Counted from the stretch's first letter, positions 50,338 through 61,548 are shown. The stretch is 64,000 bases of DNA from Sphaerotilus montanus (GCF_013410775.1 NZ_JACCFH010000001.1:2108001-2172000); one strand, 5' to 3'. The notes: generated from the sequence alone by a model not told the origin. Translations and numbers: made by a program.

Positions 50338-51451
50338 GGGCCGCTCCCTGGTGGGCCTTCACCCGGCCGAACAACAGCCGCGCCACCTTTGGTGCGATCA
50401 CATACGCCATCGCGCCCGAGAACAGCACGATGAAGCCCTGCAGCGTCACCACCATGTCGCGGCTGAAGCCCGGAACCTCGAACGCCACCTCGGCGCCGCC
50501 CTGGAACAGCGCGCCGAACAGCAGGCTTGCCAGCAGGATGCCGACCGGGTGGTTGCGGCCCATCAGCGCGACGGCAATGCCGGTGAAGCCCGCGCCGCCG
50601 ACGAAGTCGAGCTGCAGCCGACCGGCCACGCCCGCGATCTCGTTCATGCCGACCAGCCCGGCCAGCGCGCCCGACAGGCCCATCGCGATCAGCACCTGGT
50701 GCTTCGGCTCGATCCCGGCATACGCGGCAGCGCCTTCGCTAGAGCCGACCGCCCGCAGCCGATACCCCGCCCGGCTGCGCCACAGGAACAGGTAGACCGC
50801 CCCCGCCGCCAGCAACGCCAGCACGACACTCAGGTTCAGCGGCGACGACGGCCACTCGATGCCCACCGCGCCGAGCAGCTCGTGCATGGCCGGCAGCTTG
50901 GCCGAGGCGGCGAACGACTTGCTCTCGACCGCCATTGAGCCCGGCGGCTTGAGCGTGTTCACCAGCAGGTAGACCAGCAGGCTGCTGGCGAGGAAGTTGA
51001 ACATGATGGTGGTGATGACGACGTGGCTGCCGCGGTAGGCCTGCAGGTACGCCGGCACCGCCGCCCACACCATGCCGAATAGCGCCCCGCCGACCAGCAT
51101 CAGCGGCAGCACGACGATCGCCGGCAGGTGCGGCCCGAGCCACAGCGCCACCAGCCCGGTGCCCAGCCCGCCGAGGATGGCCTGCCCCTCGCCGCCGATG
51201 TTGAACAGCCCGCCGTGGAAGGCGACCGCGACCGCCAGCCCGGTGAAGGTGAAGGTCGTCGCGTAGTACAGCGTGTAGCTCAGCCCGCGTGGCGTGCCGA
51301 ACGCGCCGTGGATCAGCACCGACAGCACTTCCCACGGGTTCTGGCCGACCAGCGCCACCACCACGCCGGCGGCGATCAGGGCGACCAGCAGGTTGATCGC
51401 CGGCATCAGGGCCACATCCGCCCAGCGCGGCAAGGGGGCGTTCGCACTCAT
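50330..51451 (-). CDS. Nucleoside ABC transporter permease (NupP/YufP-like)
   Basis: A 373-residue membrane protein with about ten helices. AVAFHGGLFNIGGEGQAILGG and GSNVVITTIMFNFLA-like sequence (GSHVVITTIMFNFLAS) are hallmarks of the first permease of BMP-type nucleoside importers. It overlaps the ATPase gene by four bases and the second permease by eight. Confidence 0.92.
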   Translation of the reverse strand: MSANAPLPRWADVALMPAINLLVALIAAGVVVALVGQNPWEVLSVLIHGAFGTPRGLSYTLYYATTFTFTGLAVAVAFHGGLFNIGGEGQAILGGLGTGLVALWLGPHLPAIVVLPLMLVGGALFGMVWAAVPAYLQAYRGSHVVITTIMFNFLASSLLVYLLVNTLKPPGSMAVESKSFAASAKLPAMHELLGAVGIEWPSSPLNLSVVLALLAAGAVYLFLWRSRAGYRLRAVGSSEGAAAYAGIEPKHQVLIAMGLSGALAGLVGMNEIAGVAGRLQLDFVGGAGFTGIAVALMGRNHPVGILLASLLFGALFQGGAEVAFEVPGFSRDMVVTLQGFIVLFSGAMAYVIAPKVARLLFGRVKAHQGAAHG

Positions 51452-52995
51452 GCAGCGGCTCCTTCGATCATCAGCATCCCCAGCCGGTGCTCGGTGCAGT
51501 CGGCGATCGGCAGCTCGCCGGTGACACGCCCCTGGTTCATCACCAGCACGCGGTCGGCCAGCGCCAGGATCTCGTCCAGTTCGCTCGATACCACCAGCAC
51601 CGCGCAGCCCGCGTCCCGCATCGCCCGCAGCCTGCCGTGGATGAACTCGATCGCGCCGATGTCCACGCCGCGGGTCGGCTGGCCGACGAGCAGGATCTTC
51701 GGCGCCTGCCCCAGCTCTCGGGCCAGCACCAGCTTCTGCTGGTTGCCGCCCGAGAACTTGCCGCTGACCAGTTGCGGATCGCGCGGGCGCACGTCGAATT
51801 TCTCCATCATCTGCGCCGTCGCCAGCTTCATCGCGGCGCGGCGCATCCAGCCGCCCTGGCTATAGGCGGGCAAGCCTTCATAGCCGAGCACCGCGGATTC
51901 CCACGCCTCGAAGCCCATCACCATGGCGCGGGCGTAGCGGTCCTCGGGCACGTGGGCGATGCCGAGGGCGCGCGCGGTGCGCGGGTCGAGCCACCTGGGC
52001 GGTGCGAAGGTGCGCTCGCCGACCTGGAGCGTGCCGGAGTCGGCCGCGTGCAGCCCGGACAGCAGCTCCAGCACCTCGCTCTGCCCGTTGCCCGACACGC
52101 CGGCCACGCCGACGATCTCGCCTGCGTGCAGGTCCAGCGAAAAGTCCCGCAGCCGCACCACGCCCTGTTTGTCGCGCAAGCCCAGCCCGCGCGCCTGCAC
52201 CAGCACCGCGCCGCGCTGCACGGCCGTGTCCGCCTGCCGTCCCATTGCCACCTTGCGCCCGACCATCGCCTCGGCCAGCGCCTCCACGCTCGTGTCGGCG
52301 ATCTCGCAGTCGTGCACCACCTGCCCGGCGCGCATCACGGTGACGCGGTCGCACAGCCGCATCACCTCCTTGAGCTTGTGCGTGATCAGGATGATCGTCG
52401 TGCCCGCTTCGCGCAGCCGGCCGAGCACCTCGAACAGTTGGAGCGTCTCCTGCGGCGTCAGGACGGCGGTCGGCTCGTCGAGGATCAGTACGCGGGCGCC
52501 GCGGTACAGCGCCTTCAGGATCTCCAGCCGCTGCTGGTCACCCACCGGCAGGTCGCCGACGAGGGCGTCGAGGTTCACGTTCAGCCCCGTGCTCTGCATC
52601 AGCGTGCGCAGCCGCTCGCGCACCTGGCCCTCCGCCTTGTGCAGCAGCGCGTGCGGCTCGGCGCCGAGCATCACGTTGTCCAGTGCGCTGAGCGTGTCGA
52701 CCAGCATGAAGTGCTGGTGGACCATGCCGATGCCGCGGGCGATGGCGTCCTGGGCGTTGCGGATCGTGGCGGGCTGGCCGAAGACCTCGATCGCGCCGGC
52801 GTCGGCGGTGTAGAAGCCGTAGAGGATCGACATCAGCGTGCTCTTGCCGGCGCCGTTCTCGCCGACGAGGCCGTGGACCGAGCCGGTCTGCACCGTGAGG
52901 TGCACGTCCTGGTTGGCGGCGACGGCGCCGAAGCGCTTGCCGATGCCGGTCATGCGCACGGCGATGGCGGGGGAGGGCACAGGTTCAGGCTTCAT
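51448..52995 (-). CDS. Nucleoside ABC transporter ATP-binding protein (two ATPase domains)
   Basis: A 515-residue protein with two fused ATPase domains. The first has Walker A GENGAGKST at about 46-54 and Walker B ILDEPTAVL; the second has a degenerate P-loop (GVSGNGQSE) and the signature SGGNQQKLVLARE, an asymmetry usual for nucleoside and sugar importers of this class. It overlaps lacI upstream and the permease downstream by four bases each. Confidence 0.95.
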   Translation of the reverse strand: MKPEPVPSPAIAVRMTGIGKRFGAVAANQDVHLTVQTGSVHGLVGENGAGKSTLMSILYGFYTADAGAIEVFGQPATIRNAQDAIARGIGMVHQHFMLVDTLSALDNVMLGAEPHALLHKAEGQVRERLRTLMQSTGLNVNLDALVGDLPVGDQQRLEILKALYRGARVLILDEPTAVLTPQETLQLFEVLGRLREAGTTIILITHKLKEVMRLCDRVTVMRAGQVVHDCEIADTSVEALAEAMVGRKVAMGRQADTAVQRGAVLVQARGLGLRDKQGVVRLRDFSLDLHAGEIVGVAGVSGNGQSEVLELLSGLHAADSGTLQVGERTFAPPRWLDPRTARALGIAHVPEDRYARAMVMGFEAWESAVLGYEGLPAYSQGGWMRRAAMKLATAQMMEKFDVRPRDPQLVSGKFSGGNQQKLVLARELGQAPKILLVGQPTRGVDIGAIEFIHGRLRAMRDAGCAVLVVSSELDEILALADRVLVMNQGRVTGELPIADCTEHRLGMLMIEGAAA

Positions 52996-54014
52996 GCGGG
53001 CACGGGGCCGGTCGATTCGCGCAGGATCAGCGCGGGGGTCACCACCAGTTCGCGCAGCGGGCTCGGCTGGCGGCTGGCGCTGCGGCGGATGCGCTCGATC
53101 AGCACCGCGGCGGCGCGTTCGCCGATGGCGCGGATGTCCTCGCCGACGCTGCTCAGGCCGGGGTGGACAAAGCCGCCCAGCTCGATGCCGTCGAAGCCGA
53201 TCACCGACAACTGCTGCGGCACGGCCACGCCGCGTTCTGCCGCAGCCCGCAGCGCGCCGATGCCGAGCAGGTCGTTGCCGGCGCAGATGGCCGTGATCTC
53301 GGGGTGGTCGGCGAGCAGGCCGAGCGTGGCGGCATGGCCCTGCGCGGGGCTGTACGGGCCTTCGACCAGCCAGCCGGGCGCGGGGGTGATGCCGGCTGCC
53401 GCCAGCGCCTCGCGCCAGCCGGCCACGCGGGCGCGGCTGACCTCGAAGGCCAGCGGTCCGGCCAGACAGGCGATGCGGCGGTGGCCGAGGCCGAGCAGGT
53501 GTTCGGTGGCCAGCCGGGCGCCGCCGGTGTTGTCGACGCGCACCAGGTCGGCGTCCAGACCGGCCACGGCGCGGTCCACCACCACGGTCGGCACAGGGGT
53601 CTGTTTCAGCGCGCCGGAAACCGTGGAGGCCTCGGCCGCCGAGTTCGCCAGCAGCAGCCCGTCCACGCGCCGCGCCAGCAGGCGTTGCACATAGCCGAGC
53701 TGCCGCGCGGGGTCGTCATCGCAGTTGCACAGGAACACCGAGTAGCCCTGGCCGCGGGCCGCGTCCTCCACGCCGCGCATCAGCTCGGCGAAGAAGGGGT
53801 TGGTGATGTTGGGCACCAGCACGCCCAGCACGTGCGTCTCGCTGGTCTTGAGCGAGCGGGCCAGCGCGCTGGGCACGTAGCCCAGTTCGGCCACCGCCCG
53901 CTCGACCCGCCGGCGAGACTCCTCGCTCACCCGGCGGGTGCCATTGAGGACGTGCGAGACGGTCGTGAACGACACGCCGGCCCGCGCCGCCACGTCCTTG
54001 ATGGTGCGGGCCAC
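52992..54014 (-). CDS. LacI-family transcriptional regulator of the nucleoside cluster
   Basis: A 340-residue regulator with the N-terminal LacI helix-turn-helix and hinge (TIKDVAARAGVSFTTVSHVL, then LARSLKT) and a periplasmic-binding-protein-like effector domain (VLGVLVPNITNPFFAELMRG). It lies between the binding-protein gene and the transporter genes and probably controls both arms of the cluster through the palindrome at 55119-55130. The effector is likely a nucleoside or a derived sugar. It starts 10 bases after the upstream gene. Confidence 0.93.
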   Translation of the reverse strand: MARTIKDVAARAGVSFTTVSHVLNGTRRVSEESRRRVERAVAELGYVPSALARSLKTSETHVLGVLVPNITNPFFAELMRGVEDAARGQGYSVFLCNCDDDPARQLGYVQRLLARRVDGLLLANSAAEASTVSGALKQTPVPTVVVDRAVAGLDADLVRVDNTGGARLATEHLLGLGHRRIACLAGPLAFEVSRARVAGWREALAAAGITPAPGWLVEGPYSPAQGHAATLGLLADHPEITAICAGNDLLGIGALRAAAERGVAVPQQLSVIGFDGIELGGFVHPGLSSVGEDIRAIGERAAAVLIERIRRSASRQPSPLRELVVTPALILRESTGPVPA

Positions 54015-54024
54015 GGTCCGTCGG

Positions 54025-54996
54025 TCACTTGCAGGCGTTGGCGGCCATGTAGTCGACCACCTTCAGCTTGCCGCTGATGATGTCGGCCTTGGCCGCGTCG
54101 ACCTTGGCCTTCATGTCGGCGGTGACCAGCTTGGCGTTGTGCTCGTCCATCGCGTAGTCGACGCCGCCTTCGGCCAGGCCGAGGACAGTCAGCCCCGGCT
54201 TGTGGCCCTTGGCGACGTTGTAGACGGCCACGTCCACGCGCTTGAGCATCGAGGTCAGCATCGTGCCGGGCTGCAGGTGGTTCTGGTTGCTGTCCACGCC
54301 GATGGCCAGCTTGCCGGCGTCCTTGGCCGCCTGGTAGACGCCGATGCCGGTGCCGCCCGCCGCCGCAAAGACCACGTCCGCGCCCTTGGCGAACTGCGCC
54401 TTGGTCAGCTCGCCGCCACGCGCCGGGTCGTTCCAGGCCGCGCCGGTCGTGCCGGTCATGTTGGCGTAGGTCTCGACCTTCGGGTTGGCATGCTTCGCGC
54501 CCTGCTCGTAGCCGCACTGGAACTTGCGGATCAGCGGAATGTCCATGCCGCCAACGAAGCCGACCTTGCCGGTCTTGCTCGCCTGCGCGGCCATCATGCC
54601 GACGAGGAAGCTGCCTTCATGTTCCTTGAACACGACCGACTGCACGTTGGGCGCATCCACCACCATGTCGATGATGGCGAACTTGAGCTTGGGGAATTCC
54701 TTGGCGACCTTCTCGATGCTCGATGCCTGGCCGAAGCCGATGCCGATGATGGGGCTGGCGCCACGTTCGGCCATGCGGCGGATGGCCTGCTCGCGCTGGG
54801 TCTCGTTGGCGATCTCGAATTCGAGGTAGGGCTTGCCGGTTTCCTTCTTCCAGCGCTCCATGCCGCGGTAGGCCGCCTCGTTGAAGGACTTGTCGAACTT
54901 GCCGCCCATGTCGAAGATGACGGCCGGATCGGCGTGCGCGGCAAAGGCGGCGGCCAGGGTGCAGGACAGCGTGGCAAGGCGGAGGAAGGTCTTCAT
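54025..54996 (-). CDS. BMP-family nucleoside-binding protein of the ABC importer
   Basis: From the ATG at 54996 the 323-residue product has a signal peptide (LRLATLSCTLAAAFAAHA near 5-22) and the BMP/PnrA fold: FDMGGKFDKSFNEAAYRGME, IGFGQASSIEKVAKEFP, GSFLVGMMAAQASKTGKVGFVGG, ADVVFAAAGGTGIGVYQAA and VGVDSNQNHL-type sequence (IGVDSNQNHLQPG). BMP proteins bind nucleosides. It is the first gene of the minus-strand transcript and is divergent from the adenosine deaminase. Confidence 0.93.
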   Translation of the reverse strand: MKTFLRLATLSCTLAAAFAAHADPAVIFDMGGKFDKSFNEAAYRGMERWKKETGKPYLEFEIANETQREQAIRRMAERGASPIIGIGFGQASSIEKVAKEFPKLKFAIIDMVVDAPNVQSVVFKEHEGSFLVGMMAAQASKTGKVGFVGGMDIPLIRKFQCGYEQGAKHANPKVETYANMTGTTGAAWNDPARGGELTKAQFAKGADVVFAAAGGTGIGVYQAAKDAGKLAIGVDSNQNHLQPGTMLTSMLKRVDVAVYNVAKGHKPGLTVLGLAEGGVDYAMDEHNAKLVTADMKAKVDAAKADIISGKLKVVDYMAANACK

Positions 54997-55118
54997 CGGA
55001 GGTCTCGCTGAAGTGGTGCCGCAAGCGGCGTGGTGCAGGCGTGTTGCAGGAGGGCGCGTCGGGCGCGGTGTTGACGCTGATCGCCAGGATGGGGTGAAAT
55101 GCTGCGTTCGGGTGGGGC

Positions 55119-55130
55119 GCAAACGTTTGC
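55119..55130 (+). promoter_or_regulatory. LacI/PurR-type operator palindrome
   Basis: GCAAACGTTTGC is a perfect 12-base palindrome with the central CG step of LacI/PurR-family operators, differing from the E. coli PurR consensus only in the outermost bases. It lies in the 211-base divergent region between the BMP gene and the adenosine deaminase. With a LacI gene second in the adjoining operon, it is the best candidate operator for both arms. Confidence 0.8.
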
Positions 55131-55207
55131 CTCCCGTTCGATCGGCACCATCCTAACGTTCGCCGAATCCGGTGGGCGATTCATGTTTTCCCTAGCCGGG
55201 GCGGTTC

Positions 55208-56239
55208 ATGTCAGCCAGCAACAAGCAGAACCCATGCCCGCCGGATGGCGTCGCGGCCTGGGAGGCGCGGCCGAAGGTGCTGCTCCACGAGCACCTGGAC
55301 GGCGGTCTGCGTCCGCAGACGCTGCTGGATCTCTGCCGTGTCCGCGGCCTGCAGCCCCCGGCCGACACCGCCGAGGCGCTGGGCGACTGGTTCGCCGCGA
55401 ACGCGCACGCGGGCAGCCTGGAGCGCTATCTGGCCGGCTTCGCGCTGACCGTGGGCGCGATGGCGAGCACCGCGGCCTGCGAGCGCGTGGCCTTCGAGGC
55501 GGCCGAGGACGCGCTGGCCGACGGCTGCGTGCTGGCCGAGTTCCGCATGGCACCGAGCCTGTTCGCGCCGCTGGGGTTGCGTCCGGAAGCGGCGCTGGAA
55601 GCCCTGCTCGCCGGACTGGCCCGCAGCGCGCTGTCCTGCGGCATGATCGTCTGCGCGATGCGCATGGAGGACCCGGCCCGCACGGCGGCGGTGGCGCGCA
55701 TGGCCGGACGCTACGCCGACCGCGGCGTGGTCGGCTTCGATCTGGCCGGTGCCGAGCGCGGGTTTCCGGCGACGCTGCACCGCGAGGCCCTGCACCTGGC
55801 GCACGACGCCGGCCTCGGCCTGACCTGCCACGCCGGCGAGGCCGACGATGGCCACCGGGTCATCGAGACCATCCGCCTCGGCGTCACCCGCATCGGCCAT
55901 GGCGTGCGGGTGATGGACAACCCGGTCTGGGTGGAACAGGCGCGCGCGGCGGGCGTGCATTTCGAGGTCTGTCCGTCCAGCAATGTGCACACCGGCGCGG
56001 CGCGCAGCCTCGCCACGCACCCTTTTGGCGCGATGACCGCGGCGGGCTTGAACCTGTCCTGCTCGACCGACAACCGGCTCATCTCGCGCGTGACGCTCAG
56101 CGGCGAACTGGCCGCGCTGCAGGCGCACCAGGGTCTGTCGACGGCCACGCTGATGGCACAGCAGGCGGATGCGGTGCGGGCCTCCTTCCTCGGGGACGAC
56201 ATCAAGGCCGCGGCACTGGCGCGGATCGCTGCGGCATGA
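55208..56239 (+). CDS. add: Adenosine deaminase
   Basis: Deaminates adenosine to inosine. The 343-residue protein has the metal site HEHLDG near the start, LTCHAGEADD, RIGHGVRV and CSTDNRLISRV, which supply the zinc ligands and catalytic Glu, His and Asp. The STDNR form is frequent in high-GC bacteria. The substrate is taken as adenosine from family and context; a related deaminase activity cannot be excluded. It overlaps the pseudouridine kinase gene by four bases. Confidence 0.9.
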   Translation: MSASNKQNPCPPDGVAAWEARPKVLLHEHLDGGLRPQTLLDLCRVRGLQPPADTAEALGDWFAANAHAGSLERYLAGFALTVGAMASTAACERVAFEAAEDALADGCVLAEFRMAPSLFAPLGLRPEAALEALLAGLARSALSCGMIVCAMRMEDPARTAAVARMAGRYADRGVVGFDLAGAERGFPATLHREALHLAHDAGLGLTCHAGEADDGHRVIETIRLGVTRIGHGVRVMDNPVWVEQARAAGVHFEVCPSSNVHTGAARSLATHPFGAMTAAGLNLSCSTDNRLISRVTLSGELAALQAHQGLSTATLMAQQADAVRASFLGDDIKAAALARIAAA

Positions 56240-57171
56240 ACCCGGCACTGTGCCCCGTCGTCTGCCTGGGCGGCGCCAATGTGGACCGCAAGCTGCGCGT
56301 GGCGGCGCCGGTGCGGCCGGGCAGTTCCAACCCGGTGTCGGCGCGGGAAACCTGGGGCGGCGTCGCCCGCAATGTCGCGGAAAACCTCGCTCGCTGCGGC
56401 GTGCCGGTGCAGATGCTGACCGCCGTGGGCCAGGACGCCGCCGGCCGCGCGCTGCTCGACGACGCAGCCCGCTGCGGCATCGACACCCGCGCGGCCGAGG
56501 TCGTCGCCGACGCGCTCACCGGCAGCTACACCGCAGTGCTGAACCCGGATGGCAGCCTGCACGTGGCGCTGGCCCACATGGACCTGTGCGAGCAGCTCAC
56601 GCCGGACTGGCTGGCGCGACACGCGGGCCGGTGTCGATCGGCGGCGCTGGTGGTGGCCGACCTGAACCTGCCGGCTGCGACGCTGGCGGCGCTGGTCGCT
56701 GCGGCGTCCGACCTCGGTGCACCGCCGCTGGTGCTGGTCGCCGTGTCCGAGGCCAAGATGGACCGCCTGCCTGCGCGCTTGTGCGGCGTGCGTCTGCTGG
56801 TGCTCAACCGCGGTGAACTCGCGGCCTGGGCCGGCACCGAGGTGCTCGCCGACGGCGTGACACGGCTGAAAGCGGCGGGTGTGCGCGACGTGGTCGTCAC
56901 GCTGGGCGAGGCCGGGCTGGGCCACACCACGGCGGAGGGCGAACTGGTCTGGCTGGCGGCGCCGGTCGTGCCGCCCGAGGCCGTGATCGACGTGACCGGG
57001 GCTGGTGACGCGCTGGCCGCCGGGCTGTGCCACGGACTCTGGGCCGGCGCGGTCGATGCGCAAGGCTGGTCGCCGACCTGCGCCCGTGCGCTGGCGCGGG
57101 CGGCCCTGACCGTGCAGAGCGCTGAAACCGTCATACCCGACACCGAACCGCTTCCCCCTGTCCCCCTCTGA
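56236..57171 (+). CDS. psuK: Pseudouridine kinase (PfkB family)
   Basis: Phosphorylates pseudouridine to pseudouridine 5'-phosphate. The 311-residue protein is a PfkB kinase with VCLGGANVDRKLRV, TWGGVARNVAENLARCG and DVTGAGDALAAGLCHG (catalytic Asp). The identity is set by PfkB motifs together with its position five bases ahead of psuG; sequence alone would give only a PfkB kinase. Confidence 0.88.
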   Translation: MNPALCPVVCLGGANVDRKLRVAAPVRPGSSNPVSARETWGGVARNVAENLARCGVPVQMLTAVGQDAAGRALLDDAARCGIDTRAAEVVADALTGSYTAVLNPDGSLHVALAHMDLCEQLTPDWLARHAGRCRSAALVVADLNLPAATLAALVAAASDLGAPPLVLVAVSEAKMDRLPARLCGVRLLVLNRGELAAWAGTEVLADGVTRLKAAGVRDVVVTLGEAGLGHTTAEGELVWLAAPVVPPEAVIDVTGAGDALAAGLCHGLWAGAVDAQGWSPTCARALARAALTVQSAETVIPDTEPLPPVPL

Positions 57172-57176
57172 AAGGT

Positions 57177-58097
<921 letters not shown>

Positions 58098-58109
58098 CCG
58101 CGGCCGGGC

Positions 58110-58176
58110 AAAAAAGAAGGGAGGCGGGACGCGACTCCGGGTGCTCGCTCTCAAAAGCCCGGAACGCCCGCCTCCC
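58110..58176 (-). terminator. Large nested intrinsic terminator for the minus-strand peptide genes
   Basis: Read on the minus strand, GGGAGGCGGG (58176-58167) pairs with CCCGCCTCCC (58128-58119) as a 10-base perfect stem, followed by TTCTTTTTT down to 58110. An inner stem TCCGGG/CCCGGA sits in the loop. It lies 12 bases below the stop of the last small ORF and ends that transcript. The T-run is on the minus strand only, so it is not the psuG terminator. Confidence 0.85.
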
Positions 58177-58188
58177 TGGGGACTGCGT

Positions 58189-58302
58189 TCAGTCCCGAAG
58201 GCTTCTCTGAGGAGGAGTCACACGAGAAGGCTTGATGATGAACCGGTGCACCTGGAATGTCATCTCCGAGGGATGCACCAGGGGCAGCGAATCGTGATTC
58301 AT
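58189..58302 (-). CDS. 37-residue ORF B, overlapping the end of ORF A
   Basis: The ATG at 58302 overlaps the ORF A stop in an ATGA. The 37-residue product (beginning MNHDSLPLVHPSEMTFQVHR) is polar, with FIIKPSRVTPPQRS near its end and no membrane segment. It ends at 58189, just above the strong terminator at 58176-58110. The overlap and terminator position suggest it is translated. I recognise no family. Confidence 0.45.
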   Translation of the reverse strand: MNHDSLPLVHPSEMTFQVHRFIIKPSRVTPPQRSLRD

Positions 58303-58412
58303 TGCACTTCGACGTCGACGGACGCCTGCTCGGAGGCTTCTGCAGCGGCAAAGGCACTGAATGCCAGAACCAGGGCGGCGGCGGTGAGCCATTCGGACCA
58401 GCGGAACTTCAT
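58299..58412 (-). CDS. 37-residue ORF A, short secreted or membrane peptide
   Basis: The product starts MKFRWSEWLTAAALVLAFSA and continues FAAAEASEQASVDVEVQ: a short basic and Trp-containing start, a hydrophobic segment (about 9-24) and an acidic tail. It could be a small membrane protein or a secreted peptide cleaved after an Ala-X-Ala site. GGAG precedes the start. A promoter-like TTGCAA-N17-TAGCAA lies on the minus strand at 58499-58471. It resembles the ORF at 58564-58677. Confidence 0.5.
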   Translation of the reverse strand: MKFRWSEWLTAAALVLAFSAFAAAEASEQASVDVEVQ

Positions 58413-58470
58413 GGCAGTCTCCAGGACAGCGGGTGGAACAGGTCGAGTCGAGTGCCCAGCGTAAGCGGAC

Positions 58471-58499
58471 TTGCTACGGCTTGTGATGGTCTGTTGCAA
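58471..58499 (-). promoter_or_regulatory. Putative promoter of small ORFs A and B
   Basis: On the minus strand TTGCAA (58499-58494) and TAGCAA (58476-58471) are 17 bases apart, about 59 bases upstream of the ORF A start. The -35 fits the consensus moderately; the -10 is weak. It sits next to the palindromic hairpin at 58507-58549. Confidence 0.35.
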
Positions 58500-58506
58500 G
58501 CCGGAT

Positions 58507-58549
58507 GGAACCCATGCGCACTAGTGCACGATTGGTACTTTTGGGTTCC
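58507..58549. repeat. Inverted repeat with a nested palindrome between the paralogous small ORFs
   Basis: GGAACCCA (58507-58514) and TGGGTTCC (58542-58549) form an 8-base inverted repeat; within the loop lies the perfect palindrome GCACTAGTGC (58518-58527). No T-run follows on either strand. It could be an operator or an RNA structure in the leader of ORFs A and B. Confidence 0.6.
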
Positions 58550-58563
58550 GCGGTGGGCCGGAT

Positions 58564-58677
58564 TCAGCGGCTCCGCACGATCTGCGGCACGTCGTCCAGC
58601 ACGGTCGTGGCAGCACCAGCGCTCAGGGTGAAGGCAATGGCGGCGGCGACCAGCCAGTCGGTCCAGCGAGGTTTCAT
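58564..58677 (-). CDS. 37-residue ORF C, paralogue of ORF A
   Basis: The product starts MKPRWTDWLVAAAIAFTLSA and ends GAATTVLDDVPQIVRSR. It shares with ORF A the length of 37 residues and the pattern MKxRW-S/T-D/E-WLxAAA followed by a hydrophobic segment and a short polar tail, so the two look like a duplicated small-peptide gene. It is upstream of ORF A on the same strand, 151 bases away. The ribosome-binding site is weak. Confidence 0.5.
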   Translation of the reverse strand: MKPRWTDWLVAAAIAFTLSAGAATTVLDDVPQIVRSR

Positions 58678-58766
58678 GGCGGTGCTTGGCGGCGTGGAGT
58701 GCGTTGCCGGTATCTTCGCAAGCGTGTCTTTCCTCGAATCCCCGGATCAGGGGGCGGATGGAGTCG

Positions 58767-60476
<1,710 letters not shown>

Positions 60477-60480
60477 GGGA

Positions 60481-61548
60481 TCAGTCCTCCAGCCCGCGCA
60501 GCTTCGGGTCGAGCGCGTCGCGCAATGCGTCCGTCATCAGCGAGAAGGCGGTGACGAAGACCGCCATGAACAGCGTGGCCGTGGCGAGCTGCCACCAGTA
60601 GCCCAGGATCAGCTCGCTCTGCGCCTCGGCCAGCATCGTGCCCCAGCTCACCTGGTCGACGCTCACGCCCAGGCCCAGGTAGGACAAGATCACCTCGTAC
60701 TTGATGAAGCCGACGACGTGGATCGAGAGCTGCACCAGCACGATGTGGCTGACGTTGGGCAGGATGTGGCGGAACATGCGCTGCAGCGGGCTGGCGCCGA
60801 TCGCTTCGGCAGCGCGCACGTAGTCGCGGCCGGCGTGTTTCATGAACTCGGCGCGCACCAGGCGGTAGATGCCGGTCCAGCCCGTCAGGCCGAGGATCAG
60901 CACCACGCTGGTGACGCCGCGCCCGAACACCGCCGCGAAGGCGAGGATGAGCAGGATGCCGGGGATGGAGGTGAAGACGTTGTAGACCCATTCCAGCAGG
61001 TCGCCGATGCGCCCGCCGAAGAAGCCGCCGAACGCGCCCAGCACCGTGCCGATCACCGCGGCGACCACGGCCGCCAGCACGCCGACCAGGATCGAGATCT
61101 GCGAGCCCTGGATCGCCTTGTCGAGCACGCTGCGGCCAAGCCGGTCGCCGCCGAAGGGCAGGGTGGGCGACTGGGTGACGGTCTCGATCGACTGCTTCTG
61201 CGTGGCGGCGTCCCACTCGGCGTAGCGCGGGGCGAGCGGATCGACGGAGGTCAGGTCGAGCAGCGGCTGCGCCGGGCCGGCCGCGCCGGAGGCGGGCATG
61301 CCCGGCATCGCGGCGAATTCGGGCGCCGGGCCGAGCAGCGTGGGCGGCGCGTAGGAGACGCCGCGCTCGGCCTGCCAGTTCGACGCCACCAGCCCGCTGG
61401 CCGCCGCCAGCAGCAGCACGGCGAACAGCGCCACCACCGCCATCGACACCAGGCCGACGCGATCCCCCTGCAGCCGCTTCCAGGCCAGCGACCAGACGCC
61501 TTCGGAGCGCTGTGCGGAGCGTTCAAGGGAACGTGTCACGACGGTCAT
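60481..61548 (-). CDS. yejE: Oligopeptide/microcin-C-type ABC transporter permease (YejE-like)
   Basis: From the ATG at 61548 the 355-residue product has an N-terminal helix, a large periplasmic loop, and the permease domain with GSQISILVGVLAAVVAAVIG and the EAA-type loop EAIGASPLQRMFRHILPN. It overlaps the yejB-like gene by four bases. Confidence 0.93.
   Translation of the reverse strand: MTVVTRSLERSAQRSEGVWSLAWKRLQGDRVGLVSMAVVALFAVLLLAAASGLVASNWQAERGVSYAPPTLLGPAPEFAAMPGMPASGAAGPAQPLLDLTSVDPLAPRYAEWDAATQKQSIETVTQSPTLPFGGDRLGRSVLDKAIQGSQISILVGVLAAVVAAVIGTVLGAFGGFFGGRIGDLLEWVYNVFTSIPGILLILAFAAVFGRGVTSVVLILGLTGWTGIYRLVRAEFMKHAGRDYVRAAEAIGASPLQRMFRHILPNVSHIVLVQLSIHVVGFIKYEVILSYLGLGVSVDQVSWGTMLAEAQSELILGYWWQLATATLFMAVFVTAFSLMTDALRDALDPKLRGLED

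Noticed and set aside
58735-58752. tRNA-like string CGAATCCCCGGATC near 58.74 kb
   Set aside because: No cloverleaf can be formed around it; there is no acceptor or anticodon stem at the right distances.
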